A stretch of DNA of 64,000 bases from an uncultured Flavobacteriaceae bacterium (GCA_947494715.1 CANLWG010000002.1:1-64000); one strand, 5' to 3'; positions 8,144 through 17,402 are shown, numbered from the stretch's first letter. The notes: generated from the letters alone by a model not told the origin. Translations and numbers: made by a program.

Positions 8144-9538
8144 ATGGATAAGAAGTATTTGGAATACCCTGCTGGGGAGCTTTTGAAAAAATTTGGAGCC
8201 GGAGGTCATAAGCCCGGTTCAGGAAGTGCGGCCGCATTACAAGGTATGCTTTCGGCACAATTGATATTGACCGTCATCGACCGTACCCTCGACAAACTGC
8301 AATATTCGGAACAAAAACCCAAGCTTTTGGAAATCCAAAAATCTATCAACGAAAGCATATATCCTGAACTTGAAAATCTCTTTCAAAAAGACTCGGAACA
8401 ATTTCACAAACATATGGTGTTTAGATTGGCCAAAAAGGAAGAGAAAGACCCTTTCAAAAAGAGAGAACTTGGTAAAAAAGCACTCGTTGAGCTTGTAAGA
8501 GCAACAGAAATTCCGATTGAGATAGCCAAAAATTGCCACGAACTGGCTGGTTTTTCTTTGTTCGTTTTTGACAAGGCATTTCATGCCGTAAGGGGGGACT
8601 CAGGCGTAGCCATGGAACTTGCGATTTCAGCGGTAGGTGGCTGCGTAGCGATTGTGGACTTAAATCTCTTGTCTTTTACATCAAACTCATGGACCACTTC
8701 TATCAGAAAAGAGATAAATGGATTAAGAGCTGTTTACAATAAACTATCTACAAATTCATCCAAAAATATGGAATCACTCAAACGTGAAGTAGATAAGCAC
8801 CAGCAATATCACAAAGCAATCAAAGCTATTCTAACCAATGCACAGAAAAAATCTCGTGTTACAAATAAGGAAATTGAAGAGATAGCCAAAAATCTTCAAA
8901 ACACTTTATGGAAGTATCGTGAAAATGCTTGGAAAAACAAAGAGCCCAAAGATCTTTTGGAAGTTTTAAATCCACAGAAGGCCTTATCTGAGTTGGGATA
9001 CCTATATAACATGCAAACCTCACTTGGTCAACTTACCATGCAAGGCAAACTTTTTGAGGTTGCTGGGATAATTGATAAGAAGGAAAAAATAGTCTCCATT
9101 TCAGAACAGTTTCCCCCAGCAATACGAAATTTTACTAGTGCTCATGAATTGGGACACGCCTTGTTGCACAAGGATATTGTGCTTCATCGTGACCGGCCCA
9201 AAAATGGATCCTCGTCAACAGAGCGAAATATCAAAGAAAAACAAGCGGATAAGTTTGCGTCCTATTTTTTAATGCCGGAAAATTTACTAAAACCTGCCTT
9301 CCTAGAAAGATTTCTTTCAGACCGTTTCGTCATAAACGAAGAATCGGCTTTTGCTTTTAATGAAAGTAGTACCTCAAGCCTTAGAAAGAAAAGTAGGAAC
9401 AAAAATGGCCTAGCTAAAAAACTTGCTGGAGCAGAATTCTATAATGGAAATCCATTTGTATCGTTAGCAGGACTTTTTAAAGTATCTATTGATGCCATGG
9501 CAATTCGATTGGAAGAATTGGGCCTACTTGAATATTGA
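8144..9538 (+). CDS. Cyclodeaminase-like domain fused to ImmA/IrrE metallopeptidase
   Basis: 464 residues with two domains. Residues 1-210 resemble formiminotetrahydrofolate cyclodeaminase-type helical proteins (GSGSAAALQGMLSAQ at 25-39; GDSGVAMELAISAVGG at 151-166). Residues about 285-464 are an ImmA/IrrE (DUF955) zinc peptidase with HELGH at 334-338 and the downstream EKQADKFASYFLMPEN helix supplying the third ligand. ImmA/IrrE enzymes cleave a repressor to switch on mobile-element or stress genes. The N-terminal half has no obvious role there. The gene is divergent from Lamassu and convergent with traN. Its promoter is its own. The fusion is unusual; each domain call is reasonably firm, the joint function unknown. 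Confidence 0.75.
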   Translation: MDKKYLEYPAGELLKKFGAGGHKPGSGSAAALQGMLSAQLILTVIDRTLDKLQYSEQKPKLLEIQKSINESIYPELENLFQKDSEQFHKHMVFRLAKKEEKDPFKKRELGKKALVELVRATEIPIEIAKNCHELAGFSLFVFDKAFHAVRGDSGVAMELAISAVGGCVAIVDLNLLSFTSNSWTTSIRKEINGLRAVYNKLSTNSSKNMESLKREVDKHQQYHKAIKAILTNAQKKSRVTNKEIEEIAKNLQNTLWKYRENAWKNKEPKDLLEVLNPQKALSELGYLYNMQTSLGQLTMQGKLFEVAGIIDKKEKIVSISEQFPPAIRNFTSAHELGHALLHKDIVLHRDRPKNGSSSTERNIKEKQADKFASYFLMPENLLKPAFLERFLSDRFVINEESAFAFNESSTSSLRKKSRNKNGLAKKLAGAEFYNGNPFVSLAGLFKVSIDAMAIRLEELGLLEY

Positions 9539-9553
9539 TTTGCCAAGTAGCCT

Positions 9554-10378
9554 TTATAATCTCCTTCTCAGTATCAATTCACGATTCCCCTTTAATTCCT
9601 TAAGACGCAATTCCAATTTTTCGTTATCGCCCAAAGTGAACTTCGGAATTACGTAAACAAATCTGGAAGTTTCCCCATGCCTAGTTTTCCTTGGCATTCT
9701 ATGAACATATCTTGGAACCAGGGGCACAGATTGATAAGATGCTTTGCGCTTATCATTGCCGATGACCAGTGCAAGTTTTAGATAGTCGATATCAAAATCT
9801 ATTCCTGATTCGTTTTTGATTTCAAACTTTATAAAGACTAGGTCTCCGTAGTAGACCATGTTCTTAATTGACAAGGAAACTCCTTGCTTTCTTTTGTTGA
9901 TGTTTTTTCTTTCCGGTTGTTCAAGAAGGGCGGTACAAGACCTTTCCAAAAATGCTTTTGGGTGCTGTTTCTTTATGGTTGAGTCAGAATCCGATTTTAT
10001 AGTTTCCCTTGCAATAAGGGTTTCTCTTTGATGCTCATACCCAATGCTTTCCGAAAAGGATATAAAACGGTTCATTTCGGATAGGTTATCCGAATATTTG
10101 ATGATATAAGAATATACTTTTCCGTCAGTGGTAACCACCAAAAGATTGCTTTGCTTGCCCTTGGTGGCTTTTAATAATCCCAGGGTTTGTGCCCGTTCCC
10201 TATTATAAGTAAAGATAAAGTTTTCCGCACCTACTATTCCCTGCCGAATATTCGTTGGAAAGAATAGGGCCAAGTTCATTTTTTCATTGGCGTATATAGT
10301 GTCCAATTGTTTTGGCTCTTGAGCGGATGAAATGCCGCCTAAGATTGCCAACAGCATAATTAACAATGTCCGTTTCAT
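9554..10378 (-). CDS. traN: Conjugative transposon protein TraN (DUF4138)
   Basis: 274 residues with a Sec signal peptide (residues 1-19, ending SSAQ). The rest is beta-rich and matches the TraN/DUF4138 family, a VirB9-like periplasmic or outer-membrane component of the Bacteroidetes type IV secretion pore. Its start overlaps the traM stop by 4 bp. It is the last tra gene in this operon; traO, traP and traQ, which follow in CTnDOT-like elements, are not found downstream. The family is recognised from sequence and position. Confidence 0.85.
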   Translation of the reverse strand: MKRTLLIMLLAILGGISSAQEPKQLDTIYANEKMNLALFFPTNIRQGIVGAENFIFTYNRERAQTLGLLKATKGKQSNLLVVTTDGKVYSYIIKYSDNLSEMNRFISFSESIGYEHQRETLIARETIKSDSDSTIKKQHPKAFLERSCTALLEQPERKNINKRKQGVSLSIKNMVYYGDLVFIKFEIKNESGIDFDIDYLKLALVIGNDKRKASYQSVPLVPRYVHRMPRKTRHGETSRFVYVIPKFTLGDNEKLELRLKELKGNRELILRRRL

Positions 10379-11283
10379 AGCTTTGGTTTTAAAATGAGTT
10401 TATAATTATTGTTGACCGTAACCTTTACGTTCCGGTTATTTCGTTGAAAAACCCTTTTTACTCCACTGACCTGTGGCACTCCGGGAATATTGATATCTTC
10501 TATGACATCACGCAGGACCTCATTGAAAACATCACCGCGAAAACTGTTTCTGATATAAATTCCCTCCAATCCATCGGCATTGTCATAGGCGAGTAATTTC
10601 AAGGGAAAACCTTCGATATTGTTGACCTGTAGAATTACCCGATTCGGCCTGAACTTTACAATGCCATATAGCAAGGTATTCTTTTTGATTTCCAAACCTT
10701 GAACCTTTGTATCATCTATCACCCGCATTTGCAAACGATCATTGACCTTGATGGTTTGTTCCCCATCTATCTCGACTTCCAAGGATTCGCCGGTTCCATC
10801 GGCCAAAACTTGCGGACTCACCGCGAAGAACATTTGATGTTCAAGACCCATGGCCTTTAAAGAAGAAACTGTGTCTTTTGTATCTAGAACCTCGCTTTTC
10901 TTTCTACGCCTTTTTCTAAATGGCTTTTTAACGTTGGGAGAAATGGAATTGTCCGAATAAGGGATACGACTTATATTGTAAATACTATCTACCATTCGCT
11001 GTTTCTTTTTGTCCAAAAGGTCTTCATCGTACATCCCCGATTCATCCAAGAAACGTTCATCATAAATACTGGGTGCCATTCGTTCCTTTTCCTCTTTAAT
11101 GGCATCTATTGCCACTTTTTTCGAGGAATACACAGCCTCCCCCTCTTCCAGTTCCGGTACCAAGGTCTGTTGCAATTCATTAGTGCCCTCATCATCTCCG
11201 CCCAATACAAAAACCGAATAACAGATGATGAACAGGACAACGGCCCCAATTACAGACGTGTACACAATTTTCTTTTTCTCCAT
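10375..11283 (-). CDS. traM: Conjugative transposon protein TraM
   Basis: 302 residues with one N-terminal membrane anchor (about 7-27) and a linker rich in charged residues including a KPFRKRRRKK patch. A C-terminal beta domain (about 150-302) has the VirB10-like pattern of TraM proteins. It spans the periplasm and couples the inner and outer membrane parts of the pore. It overlaps traN by 4 bp and lies 28 bp after traK. A TraL gene, normally between K and M, is absent. Confidence 0.87.
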   Translation of the reverse strand: MEKKKIVYTSVIGAVVLFIICYSVFVLGGDDEGTNELQQTLVPELEEGEAVYSSKKVAIDAIKEEKERMAPSIYDERFLDESGMYDEDLLDKKKQRMVDSIYNISRIPYSDNSISPNVKKPFRKRRRKKSEVLDTKDTVSSLKAMGLEHQMFFAVSPQVLADGTGESLEVEIDGEQTIKVNDRLQMRVIDDTKVQGLEIKKNTLLYGIVKFRPNRVILQVNNIEGFPLKLLAYDNADGLEGIYIRNSFRGDVFNEVLRDVIEDINIPGVPQVSGVKRVFQRNNRNVKVTVNNNYKLILKPKL

Positions 11284-11311
11284 TTTTATAATTCAATTTT
11301 TTAAGTTCATC

Positions 11312-11932
11312 TCATTCTATATCCTTTATCTTTTTTAAGGAACTCTCAAAGAAATCCGTAATCAACAATCCGTGGGTGTTCTTGGGAAAGTTTCGATCAA
11401 CGGTTATTAGTCCTCCTGTGGAAACCAGTTCATAACGATCGATAACGGATCCCCTGTTGATTTCAAAAGTGGTTACGGTCTTGAAACGATACGGTTGAAC
11501 GTTCAAATCCAATTGGGACTCCACACTTAATACTTTCTGTACCAATGAATATTGTAGAATTCGATTATAGACTCCATCGGCTTTTTTCTGGCGATAGACA
11601 TTGTCCACGGTGCTGTTGCCTAACCAGAGGGCCTTTTCCAAATTGCTCTCATAGTTGCTGTCATCGATGCCATAGAAGTATTTGTGAAATAAGTCTAGAT
11701 GCGATAAGGCTTCTACATGGAGGTTCTCCTTTTGGGACACCAACTTCAGGGGAATGACCGCACCATCAGTATTTACGGCAAAGGCACTTCCCATGGCCTT
11801 GTTGTACATTTTAAAGACTATTATTCCTGAGAACACGCTCGATAATAACGCTATAACCGTAACAACTATGGTTATGTAACGGTTCAACTTAAGTACATCG
11901 TAAATATTTTTATAAGGTAGTTTCATATCCAA
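11312..11932 (-). CDS. traK: Conjugative transposon protein TraK
   Basis: 206 residues with a short cytoplasmic N-terminus (MDMKLPYKNIYDVLKLNRYI), one membrane segment at about 20-42, and a periplasmic NTF2-like domain. This is the TraK family, equivalent to VirB8, which nucleates assembly of the pore. It lies 19 bp after traJ and upstream of traM in the usual order. Length is normal. Confidence 0.88.
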   Translation of the reverse strand: MDMKLPYKNIYDVLKLNRYITIVVTVIALLSSVFSGIIVFKMYNKAMGSAFAVNTDGAVIPLKLVSQKENLHVEALSHLDLFHKYFYGIDDSNYESNLEKALWLGNSTVDNVYRQKKADGVYNRILQYSLVQKVLSVESQLDLNVQPYRFKTVTTFEINRGSVIDRYELVSTGGLITVDRNFPKNTHGLLITDFFESSLKKIKDIE

Positions 11933-11951
11933 TTTTTTAATAATAAAGCTT

Positions 11952-12797
11952 CTATGACGCCGTGAATAATCTTAATGTAAAGGTGGTCGCCCTTTTGTAA
12001 AGCTTGAACTTTAGGAAGACGATAAATCCTATGGTCGCGGCTTCGACTAAAATTTTAATGGTATTGTTGTCGGTTGGACCTCCCCAAAGGTTAGTCCAGA
12101 AATTGGCATTGACCTCGGAATAGAGTTGGTTCACAAAGATGTTGACCAGAAAAAAGGCCGGTACCAGCATATAGACCGCTGAATATAATTTGAAAAATGT
12201 ATACGCCATGTTGCGGAACTTCTCAAAGACTGCCAAACTGATGACCAAGGGGAAAAAGGCCTGCATTATTCCCAGCAGAAAATACCGTTCCGCCAAGAAC
12301 AAGGGGTAGATGAACAGGTCTATCATCCAGAGAATCAAACCTGTGAAGAAGCTGAACATCTTAATCCCGAATACGGGAGTCACCAATGCTTCGTATAACA
12401 ATGCCCAAGCTTTTTTGGCCGCGTCGAAAGCGCCGACATCTTCTTCGATCGGAATTTCTTGAAGCTGTAACGGGATCAGGGCAGGGGCCGTATCACGATA
12501 CTGACCTTCGACGGCGACCAAAATTCCGTCGAAGAGGCCAAGTATCTGCGTGGAAAAAATGACCAAAAGGACGATGACAAAGTTCTTGGCCAAATCCCCT
12601 GGGGATAGCCCCCATGAATACCCCTCCTTATTGGCAAGACCTTCATTGTATTTTTTGAGGATATTGATAAGAAAGAAAAGTATTGCCAGGACCTTGATAC
12701 CACGAATTGTGTACTTAGAGAAATCCGTGCCCTTGATAGTTTCAAAGACAGCATCCACATACTCCAGGCCTATGCCCAAAGGGATTGCCAGCTCCAT
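11952..12797 (-). CDS. traJ: Conjugative transposon protein TraJ
   Basis: 281 residues and highly hydrophobic, with about six predicted membrane segments spread over residues 30-270. It matches the TraJ family of Bacteroidetes conjugation systems, a VirB6-like polytopic inner-membrane channel component. It starts 3 bp after the traI stop and precedes traK, as in CTnDOT. Confidence 0.87.
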   Translation of the reverse strand: MELAIPLGIGLEYVDAVFETIKGTDFSKYTIRGIKVLAILFFLINILKKYNEGLANKEGYSWGLSPGDLAKNFVIVLLVIFSTQILGLFDGILVAVEGQYRDTAPALIPLQLQEIPIEEDVGAFDAAKKAWALLYEALVTPVFGIKMFSFFTGLILWMIDLFIYPLFLAERYFLLGIMQAFFPLVISLAVFEKFRNMAYTFFKLYSAVYMLVPAFFLVNIFVNQLYSEVNANFWTNLWGGPTDNNTIKILVEAATIGFIVFLKFKLYKRATTFTLRLFTAS

Positions 12798-12800
12798 TTT

Positions 12801-13382
12801 TTAATAATTCGTTTTTCTATTGTTGATTTTATCTTGCATCTCCCGAAAGGCGATGATGTCACGATAACGCTGGGTCTTACGCTCGATTTCCGTTACCATT
12901 TCCATAGATTCTTGTTGATGCACTCGGATTGCACGCATTCGTTCACCATCCGTTAATTTCAGATGGTCGCTCGAAAGAATTTCGTTGATGAATTCCAAAT
13001 CTTCCGTGGCTTGATCTAAAATGGCATTGAAGGATTCCGATATGCGCTCTACTTCGTCAGCTCTGATATACGGCGAGTTAAGGATGTCCCTTAAATCTCC
13101 TTGCACCATATCATATAGACGTTTGTTGTTATGAATGAGTTCCTGTACTGCTCTCAGTTTTTCAATGGCAGCACTGACCTTTTCGATGTTCTCTTTCTGT
13201 TTCTTCAAGAAGTTGACGGTCTTGATGATGTTCGAGGTCTGCTTGCCTGCCTCCAACAATTGTTTGGCAAAGGAGATAAAGTTTATATTATCGTACACCG
13301 GCATCCCTTGGGCCAGACCATGGCCACTCGCCATAAGAAGAAGGGTGGTCACGACTACTGTTTTTTTGATTCCTATTTTCAT
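12801..13382 (-). CDS. traI: Conjugative transposon TraI-like protein (DUF4141)
   Basis: 193 residues with a signal peptide (residues 1-25, ending HGLAQ) and an almost entirely helical, coiled-coil mature part (about 35-185). This fits DUF4141/TraI, a VirB5-like periplasmic protein of the Bacteroidetes pore. It sits between traG (61 bp upstream) and traJ (3 bp downstream). A separate traH gene is not seen. Confidence 0.82.
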   Translation of the reverse strand: MKIGIKKTVVVTTLLLMASGHGLAQGMPVYDNINFISFAKQLLEAGKQTSNIIKTVNFLKKQKENIEKVSAAIEKLRAVQELIHNNKRLYDMVQGDLRDILNSPYIRADEVERISESFNAILDQATEDLEFINEILSSDHLKLTDGERMRAIRVHQQESMEMVTEIERKTQRYRDIIAFREMQDKINNRKTNY

Positions 13383-13443
13383 GATTTTCTGGTTTTATGA
13401 TGCCGTGACCATAACTTCAAGGTTCCGGTATCTGGTTAAACAT

Positions 13444-15861
13444 TCAACGCACTATGCGGTCTCTTGCCTTTAAAAATTCCTTTATCGCCAATTCCATATC
13501 GCCATGTTTTTCATAAATCCGCATTATGACGTCGTTGTCCGAGCCGTCGGTCAAATAAGCTGCAAATACTTCTGGTGGTACTTCCAGGCGAAAGATGTTG
13601 CTCTGTTTTCCTATCTTGATAAACATCTCCGTATACTTTCGTTCCCCGGTCAGGTCATTTTTGATGGATTTCAATTGGTTGAGATCATGGCTCGACAGAC
13701 TAAGCCTGTTTTTTAATTCCTCATAGCCTTTTTCGTTGTTGAGGCTATAAATGACCTGAGTGTTTTCTAGGATACTGGCCGAGGTCGAATTATCAGGTAA
13801 TTGGTTGATGGATTGTAAAATGATTCCAATAGCTCCTTCCTGTTTCCGAATGGCCTGATAGTAGAATTCCACACTTTCCAACACGTTGGGGAACTTCAAT
13901 TGCTTTGCGAACTCGTCAAATAGAATAATTCCTTTTTCTTCCTTGTTCCTCCAAATGGTACGTTGGATTGCGGTCTTTATCAGTTTCAACATGACCGAAA
14001 GGATTTCCTTGTTATCCTTGACCTCGTCAAGTTCGAAAACGATCAATCGCTTATCCTCGATTTTATAGGATTGGTCCTCGCTCATTTCGAAAAGGAAGCT
14101 GTACAACCCTCCCTCCACGTATTCCGAAAGGATGTGCAAAAAATTAGTAATGTTGAAATACGGGGTATCAATACCCAATCTTTCTAAAAGGTTCTCTCTA
14201 TCCTCGCGGACAAACCCATAAAAACTTTCTAGGGAATGACCCTTTGAAACTGAACGATAGTAATGCTGAAGGATTTTCTTTAGGGATACTGATTGCGCCT
14301 TGGTCACCTTGAGGTCCGAAGCCAAAAGTTCAAAAAGAAAAACGGACAGATCCTCCAATCGTTCAGGGTTGACATCGTTGACATTTGAAATATAAAAGGG
14401 GTTGATACCCAAGTTCTTCCCGCTCTCATAACGCAGTACAGTATACTTGTCAGGGTATAACTGTGCGAACTTGGTATACGAACCCCCTAAGTCGATGATA
14501 ACGAGGCGAACGTCCATTTCAAAATACTGGCGTAGAATATTGTTCGCCAAAAAAGATTTTCCTTCACCGGTCGGGGCGAATATGGCAAAGTTTCGGGCCT
14601 TGATACGTTTCTTCTTTTCGTCCCACACATCTTTCAATACCGGAATGTTATGTTCCCGATCATTGAAGATTATGCCTGTTTTATCGGACTGATAATTGGT
14701 GTTGTTAATCAGCAAGCAAAGTACATGCTTCAAATCGGTAACGTACAGATCCTCATTGGAAATGTTGGAAGAAAAGCAGCAATAGCTATTCAAAAAATAA
14801 TTTTTGCGCTCCTCGCTACTGGGATTATAGGGAACAATATCCAATTCCTTGAATTCCGTCTTTATTTGCGAAGCAATCTTTTCAAGTTGCTTTTCTTCCT
14901 TGCTCCAATAGATTACATTTAAGTGCCCTCGGATTATCCTTGAACTATCATCATTATTGATCTGATCTTGGATGTATTGAATCTTCTTTAGGACGACTTT
15001 GTTCTGAGAACCGAAATTCGAACTCTTGTTCAGTTCCTCGATTTTTTGGTCCAATAGCTTTCTCCACTTATGCTTATCATCCAAATAGATAATTTGGTTG
15101 ACCATATGGTTTTCATTCAGGGATAGGCCCAGACCATCAATAAATCCTTGATGGAAGCTAAAGTCATCCGAAGTAAATCTTTCATTGACCTTGCTGGTCC
15201 GAACTTTCTCCCCGAAACAGCTCTCACTGTTCACGGCAAGTACATCGAAATGATGCTCCCCTATTTGGATGTCCTGTTTGCCAAGTTCAATGGCTGTATC
15301 AAAACCGTCATTGTATCCATTAAAGTAATCGGAACTCATCGATATGATTTCAATACTTTTCAAGGGAACCAGGGACACTTTTCTTCCGTTATTTATAAAA
15401 GAAACCGAATCGTTCACTGCCACCTTGAAACGTTGCAGGTTCTCTTGCAGAACCTCTGGTAATTTTACGTCCGCCTTCTTAAAAGGGTTTACATATTTTA
15501 AGCTATTGAACTGTTTGTTTTTGGTAAGGGTAAAAAATAAATAACATTGATGTTCCATATATTCCCTTCCCTTGAAATAGTCGTACGTAGCTTTGGATAG
15601 AAAGGTGTCATTGGAAAGGTTATCGGAAGTGAAAGATCTCTTGAAATAAATATCCTGTTTGTGCACCACCGTACCTACCGGCAGCGATTTCAAAGCCTGG
15701 AACCAATTGCCGTGCATATCCTCAAAGTCTTTTTCCGACAGGGAATAGATCTCGGGAAGTTCCACTCTATAGCAGGCTACAATGTTCCCGTTGTTCGAGA
15801 ATATCAAATGATCTTTGATGTCCGCTATTGGATGGTATTTAGAGATGTTGATCTTCGACAT
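13444..15861 (-). CDS. traG: Conjugation ATPase TraG (VirB4 family)
   Basis: 805 residues. Walker A APTGEGKSF lies near residue 427-435 and Walker B GIILFDEFAKQ near 643-653, with the N-terminal half belonging to the TraG/VirB4 bacteroidetes-type family. It powers assembly and substrate transport of the pore at the inner membrane. Its start overlaps the traF end by 23 bp, so the two are tightly co-translated. Motifs and length are complete. Confidence 0.93.
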   Translation of the reverse strand: MSKINISKYHPIADIKDHLIFSNNGNIVACYRVELPEIYSLSEKDFEDMHGNWFQALKSLPVGTVVHKQDIYFKRSFTSDNLSNDTFLSKATYDYFKGREYMEHQCYLFFTLTKNKQFNSLKYVNPFKKADVKLPEVLQENLQRFKVAVNDSVSFINNGRKVSLVPLKSIEIISMSSDYFNGYNDGFDTAIELGKQDIQIGEHHFDVLAVNSESCFGEKVRTSKVNERFTSDDFSFHQGFIDGLGLSLNENHMVNQIIYLDDKHKWRKLLDQKIEELNKSSNFGSQNKVVLKKIQYIQDQINNDDSSRIIRGHLNVIYWSKEEKQLEKIASQIKTEFKELDIVPYNPSSEERKNYFLNSYCCFSSNISNEDLYVTDLKHVLCLLINNTNYQSDKTGIIFNDREHNIPVLKDVWDEKKKRIKARNFAIFAPTGEGKSFLANNILRQYFEMDVRLVIIDLGGSYTKFAQLYPDKYTVLRYESGKNLGINPFYISNVNDVNPERLEDLSVFLFELLASDLKVTKAQSVSLKKILQHYYRSVSKGHSLESFYGFVREDRENLLERLGIDTPYFNITNFLHILSEYVEGGLYSFLFEMSEDQSYKIEDKRLIVFELDEVKDNKEILSVMLKLIKTAIQRTIWRNKEEKGIILFDEFAKQLKFPNVLESVEFYYQAIRKQEGAIGIILQSINQLPDNSTSASILENTQVIYSLNNEKGYEELKNRLSLSSHDLNQLKSIKNDLTGERKYTEMFIKIGKQSNIFRLEVPPEVFAAYLTDGSDNDVIMRIYEKHGDMELAIKEFLKARDRIVR

Positions 15862-16132
15862 GGTTCAGGATATTGTCTCTTTTATTGCTGATACTTTTAG
15901 GGAATACTTTTCTGATATTGAAAAGACGGTTACTGCCATTCATTTTATTCAGGCCTATAAAAAGGCAGGCGTTCCAAATGAAAAGTGCGAGCACCATCAT
16001 CAAACTAAATGAGAAAATGATGACCAATAAAGAGGCCACGATCGATACCATCAAAAGGGCAAAGAGCGATATGGGCAGACCCCATATCAATGCCCCTTTA
16101 CGGATGTTCCGGTAAACCTCATAGCTTCTCAT
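15839..16132 (-). CDS. traF: Conjugative transposon protein TraF (DUF4133)
   Basis: 97 residues with two membrane segments (about 15-36 and 38-60) and a basic C-terminal tail. It is the DUF4133/TraF family, a VirB3-like small membrane protein that partners the VirB4 ATPase. Its ATG overlaps the traE stop (TAATG), and its 3' end overlaps traG by 23 bp. Confidence 0.88.
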   Translation of the reverse strand: MRSYEVYRNIRKGALIWGLPISLFALLMVSIVASLLVIIFSFSLMMVLALFIWNACLFIGLNKMNGSNRLFNIRKVFPKSISNKRDNILNHVEDQHL

Positions 16133-16419
16133 TACACGACTATTGAAATGAGATAGGTAAAGATGCCGACAACTGCGCCGGCAATGAGCACGAACACCAA
16201 CACTCTGGTAATACCCTTTTTAAGGTCTGAATTCTCCCCAAAGAAATGTCCCGCGTTAAATAGGAAACCGATCAAGAAGATTACCCCTAGGATAATGGGG
16301 AATATGGTACGAATGGTATCGGATACCTCGTTGACGGAATCCTCGATTCCACCGACCTGAGCGTAGCCGGCAAGACCCATAAATAGTAATGCCAGTGTTA
16401 GGCTTTTAGCTTTTCTCAT
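16132..16419 (-). CDS. traE: Conjugative transposon protein TraE (DUF4134)
   Basis: 95 residues: a signal peptide (1-20, ending GYAQ) and two hydrophobic helices (about 38-58 and 68-93). This is the VirB2 pilin-like TraE/DUF4134 family. It is the first gene of the visible minus-strand tra operon, so the promoter should lie in 16,420-16,540. TraA to TraD, usual upstream neighbours, are absent here. Confidence 0.88.
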   Translation of the reverse strand: MRKAKSLTLALLFMGLAGYAQVGGIEDSVNEVSDTIRTIFPIILGVIFLIGFLFNAGHFFGENSDLKKGITRVLVFVLIAGAVVGIFTYLISIVV

Positions 16420-16541
16420 AATTGATGTTTTTAAGGTCGAAACATTTTCGGCCTGTGGTTAATTTTTATGGAATGTAGAAGTGAATCACACTTCTTGCCG
16501 AAGGATTCTTAAAAATTAACTAGGAATAGCGTTAATTTTTG

Positions 16542-17228
16542 ATGGAAATCCATGGTTTCAGAAGATTCTTTGAATATTGCTCAATGAAGAATTGGAAATA
16601 TCCCTTTGCTATGCGAGCAACTATCGGACTTATTTTATCTCTATCGATATTGGGGAACCTTAAAGTTCATTCTCAACAAATACTAATGGAGGGCAGGAAG
16701 ATTGTCGTCATTGATGCCGGACATGGGGGAATGGATTCAGGTGCCTTATCCGAAGATGGACTCCAAGAAAAGGATGTTGTCTTGGATATTGCCAAGGCGA
16801 TGGCAAATTGGAATGCTAGTTTATTGGATAACAAATATGATATCTACTTGACAAGAAGCAGTGATACTTTGATTTCTCTGAATGACCGGACAAAGCTTGC
16901 CAAATACCTGAAACCGGATATTTTCATTTCATTGCATTGTAATCATATTGAAGATCCTAGCATAAAAGGAGTTGAACTATATACTTACGATGCTAATGAA
17001 TTGTCCATTTATTATGCCCGTGTAATTTCAAAGGGACTAAATAAGAAACTTGGTTTTAAGACCCGCGAAGTAAAGCAAGCCAATTTTCACGTTTTAAGGA
17101 AGACGAAGGAATATTGTCTAGCTTTATTGATAGAGCTAGGGTATTTATCCAATGCAGATGAGCTACATTATCTAAAAAAGGAAAAGAATAGAAAGGCCTT
17201 GGCCCTGGCGATTCTACAGTCCATTTAA
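16542..17228 (+). CDS. N-acetylmuramoyl-L-alanine amidase (Amidase_3)
   Basis: About 228 residues; the N-terminal 45 contain a hydrophobic export segment ending HSQQ. The catalytic domain shows the AmiC-type zinc ligands: IDAGHGGMDSGA, FISLHCNH and the late glutamate in LLIELGYLSNADE. It cuts the peptide stem from muramic acid in the cell wall. Next to a tra operon its likely job is local wall opening for the conjugation apparatus. The ATG at 16,542 is used here; ATGs at 16,584 (MKNWKYPF) and 16,611 (MRATIG) would give a more typical signal peptide. Divergent from traE. Confidence 0.85.
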   Translation: MEIHGFRRFFEYCSMKNWKYPFAMRATIGLILSLSILGNLKVHSQQILMEGRKIVVIDAGHGGMDSGALSEDGLQEKDVVLDIAKAMANWNASLLDNKYDIYLTRSSDTLISLNDRTKLAKYLKPDIFISLHCNHIEDPSIKGVELYTYDANELSIYYARVISKGLNKKLGFKTREVKQANFHVLRKTKEYCLALLIELGYLSNADELHYLKKEKNRKALALAILQSI

Positions 17229-17237
17229 ATTAATGCT

Positions 17238-17345
17238 ATGAAAGAGGTTTTATCCGCGGTTGTAAAAAGTATTAAGAGTATCATTAATATACTATTTAAA
17301 GAGGTGTCTAAATTCGTGAGCAACTTTAAAACTAGGAATAGATAA
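17238..17345 (+). CDS. 35-residue amphipathic peptide ORF
   Basis: An ATG at 17,238, 9 bp after the amidase stop, opens a 35-codon frame (MKEVLSAVVKSIKSIINILF... ending FKTRNR) that stops at 17,345. The spacing of hydrophobic and Lys/Glu residues gives a strongly amphipathic basic helix with almost no polar breaks. It could be a membrane-active peptide, a toxin, or a small partner of the amidase. No homologue is recognised. It stops 4 bp before the left terminal repeat of the following element. Confidence 0.45.
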   Translation: MKEVLSAVVKSIKSIINILFKEVSKFVSNFKTRNR

Positions 17346-17349
17346 AGCT

Positions 17350-17395
17350 ATAAGTCGCCAAAACTGCAATTTTTGCACTACTTTTGGCGATATAT
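17350..17395. repeat. Left terminal inverted repeat
   Basis: It begins with the 16-bp ATAAGTCGCCAAAACT and continues imperfectly to 17,395. It contains an internal hairpin TCGCCAAAA/TTTTGGCGA. It ends 7 bp before the ATG of the enclosed gene, so it probably also carries the promoter. Confidence 0.65.
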
Positions 17396-17402
17396 AAAAT
17401 AT

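Noticed and set aside
16519-17341. 11-bp direct repeat ACTAGGAATAG at 16,519 and 17,331 around the amidase and small ORF
   Set aside because: An 11-bp match at this distance can occur by chance and no other sign of a cassette is present.
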